DNA from: Nitriliruptoraceae bacterium
GTDB taxonomy: Bacteria; Actinomycetota; Nitriliruptoria; Nitriliruptorales; Nitriliruptoraceae
Direction: 5' to 3'
Assembly: GCA_007131525.1 (NCBI GenBank)
Contig: SLQK01000206.1
Location: forward strand, 1-6,735
Length of the DNA stretch: 6,735 nucleotides
Below the pieces are notes generated by a model. That model was not told the DNA's origin, did not search any database, and worked only from the letters and a program-made list of their open reading frames with translations. Of this stretch, positions 6,441-6,735 are shown one piece after another; position 1 is the first letter of the stretch; each line of letters opens with the position of its first letter. A program made the translations under genes and the position numbers.

Positions 6441-6735
6441 GTGGTGACCGGTGCCGCCGTCGACGTGGGCGACGATGCGCTGCTGCTGGCGGTCGCCCGC
6501 GGCGACCAGCGGGCCTTCGCGGCCCTCTACGACTCGGTCGGCCCGCTCGTCCACGGCGTGGTCCGCCGGGTCGTCCGCGACCCGGCTCAGTCCGAGGAGG
6601 TCACCCAGGAGGTGATGGTCGAGGTGTGGCGCACCGCGGTGCGCTTCGACCCCGACCGCGGGACCGCACGCACCTGGATCCTGACGATGGCCCACCGCCG
6701 GGCCATCGACCGCGTGCGCTCCGAGCAGGCCTCCC
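6441..6735 (+). CDS. sigK: ECF RNA polymerase sigma factor, SigK-like (3' end outside window)
   Basis: The 5' part of a sigma-70 family extracytoplasmic-function factor. The visible 98 codons contain the region 2 hallmarks: an N-terminal helix with LLLAVARGDQRAFAALYD, then VVRDPAQSEEVTQEVMVEVW (region 2.1-2.2, core RNA polymerase contact), RFDPDRGTARTWILTMAHRR and AIDRVRSEQAS (region 2.3-2.4, -10 recognition). The wording SEEVTQEV and TMAHRRAIDRVRS is typical of SigK-type factors, which are usually followed by the membrane anti-sigma factor RskA; that would lie beyond the window. The frame opens after a TGA at 6351-6353. GTG 6441 is chosen because GGTGAG (6429-6434) lies 6 bases upstream; GTG 6444 is equally possible. 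No clear autoregulatory ECF promoter was found upstream. Same strand as ccsB, separated by about 190 bases with hairpins, so probably a separate transcript. Confidence 0.88.
   Translation, partial: MVTGAAVDVGDDALLLAVARGDQRAFAALYDSVGPLVHGVVRRVVRDPAQSEEVTQEVMVEVWRTAVRFDPDRGTARTWILTMAHRRAIDRVRSEQAS

Noticed and set aside
6309..6695. Open frame of 128 codons on the minus strand at the window end
   Set aside because: It overlaps antisense with the clear sigma factor region 2 coding sequence and has no recognisable domain.

Overview
This window comes from a strongly G+C-rich chromosome (roughly 70% by eye). GTG starts, tightly coupled genes, a lipoprotein thioredoxin and a SigK-type ECF sigma factor all suggest an actinobacterium. 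A deep-branching class with a membrane-anchored diheme cytochrome c (Nitriliruptoria or Acidimicrobiia type) is my best guess, but the sequence alone does not settle the taxon. All recognised genes are on the + strand.

Region 1 (1-1715) looks like the tail of a respiratory-chain operon. A diheme cytochrome c with an N-terminal anchor overlaps by one base (TGATG) an unrecognised three-helix membrane protein with a large outward-facing domain. A compact GC-rich hairpin follows the second stop codon.

Region 2 (1716-1947) is a 232-base spacer with several short inverted repeats and no convincing gene.

Region 3 (1948-6248) is a complete System II (Ccs/Res) cytochrome c maturation cluster in the order thioredoxin lipoprotein (ResA/TlpA-like), CcdA, ResB, CcsB (ResC/CcsA family). 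In this pathway CcdA carries electrons from cytoplasmic thioredoxin across the membrane. The lipoprotein passes them to the CxxCH cysteines of the apocytochrome. ResB and CcsB together deliver and attach heme outside the membrane. The diheme cytochrome just upstream is an obvious client, so substrate and assembly machinery sit side by side. CcsB is unusual in carrying a large insertion (acidic low-complexity linker plus two extra hydrophobic segments) between two conserved parts of the family.

Region 4 (6249-6735) holds a perfect 9-bp stem-loop that may terminate the maturation operon. It is followed by the 5' part of a SigK-like ECF sigma factor gene cut by the window edge.

Most of the window is a well-known pathway. 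I do not see a wholly new system. The least explained items are the membrane protein at 795-1715 and the CcsB insertion.
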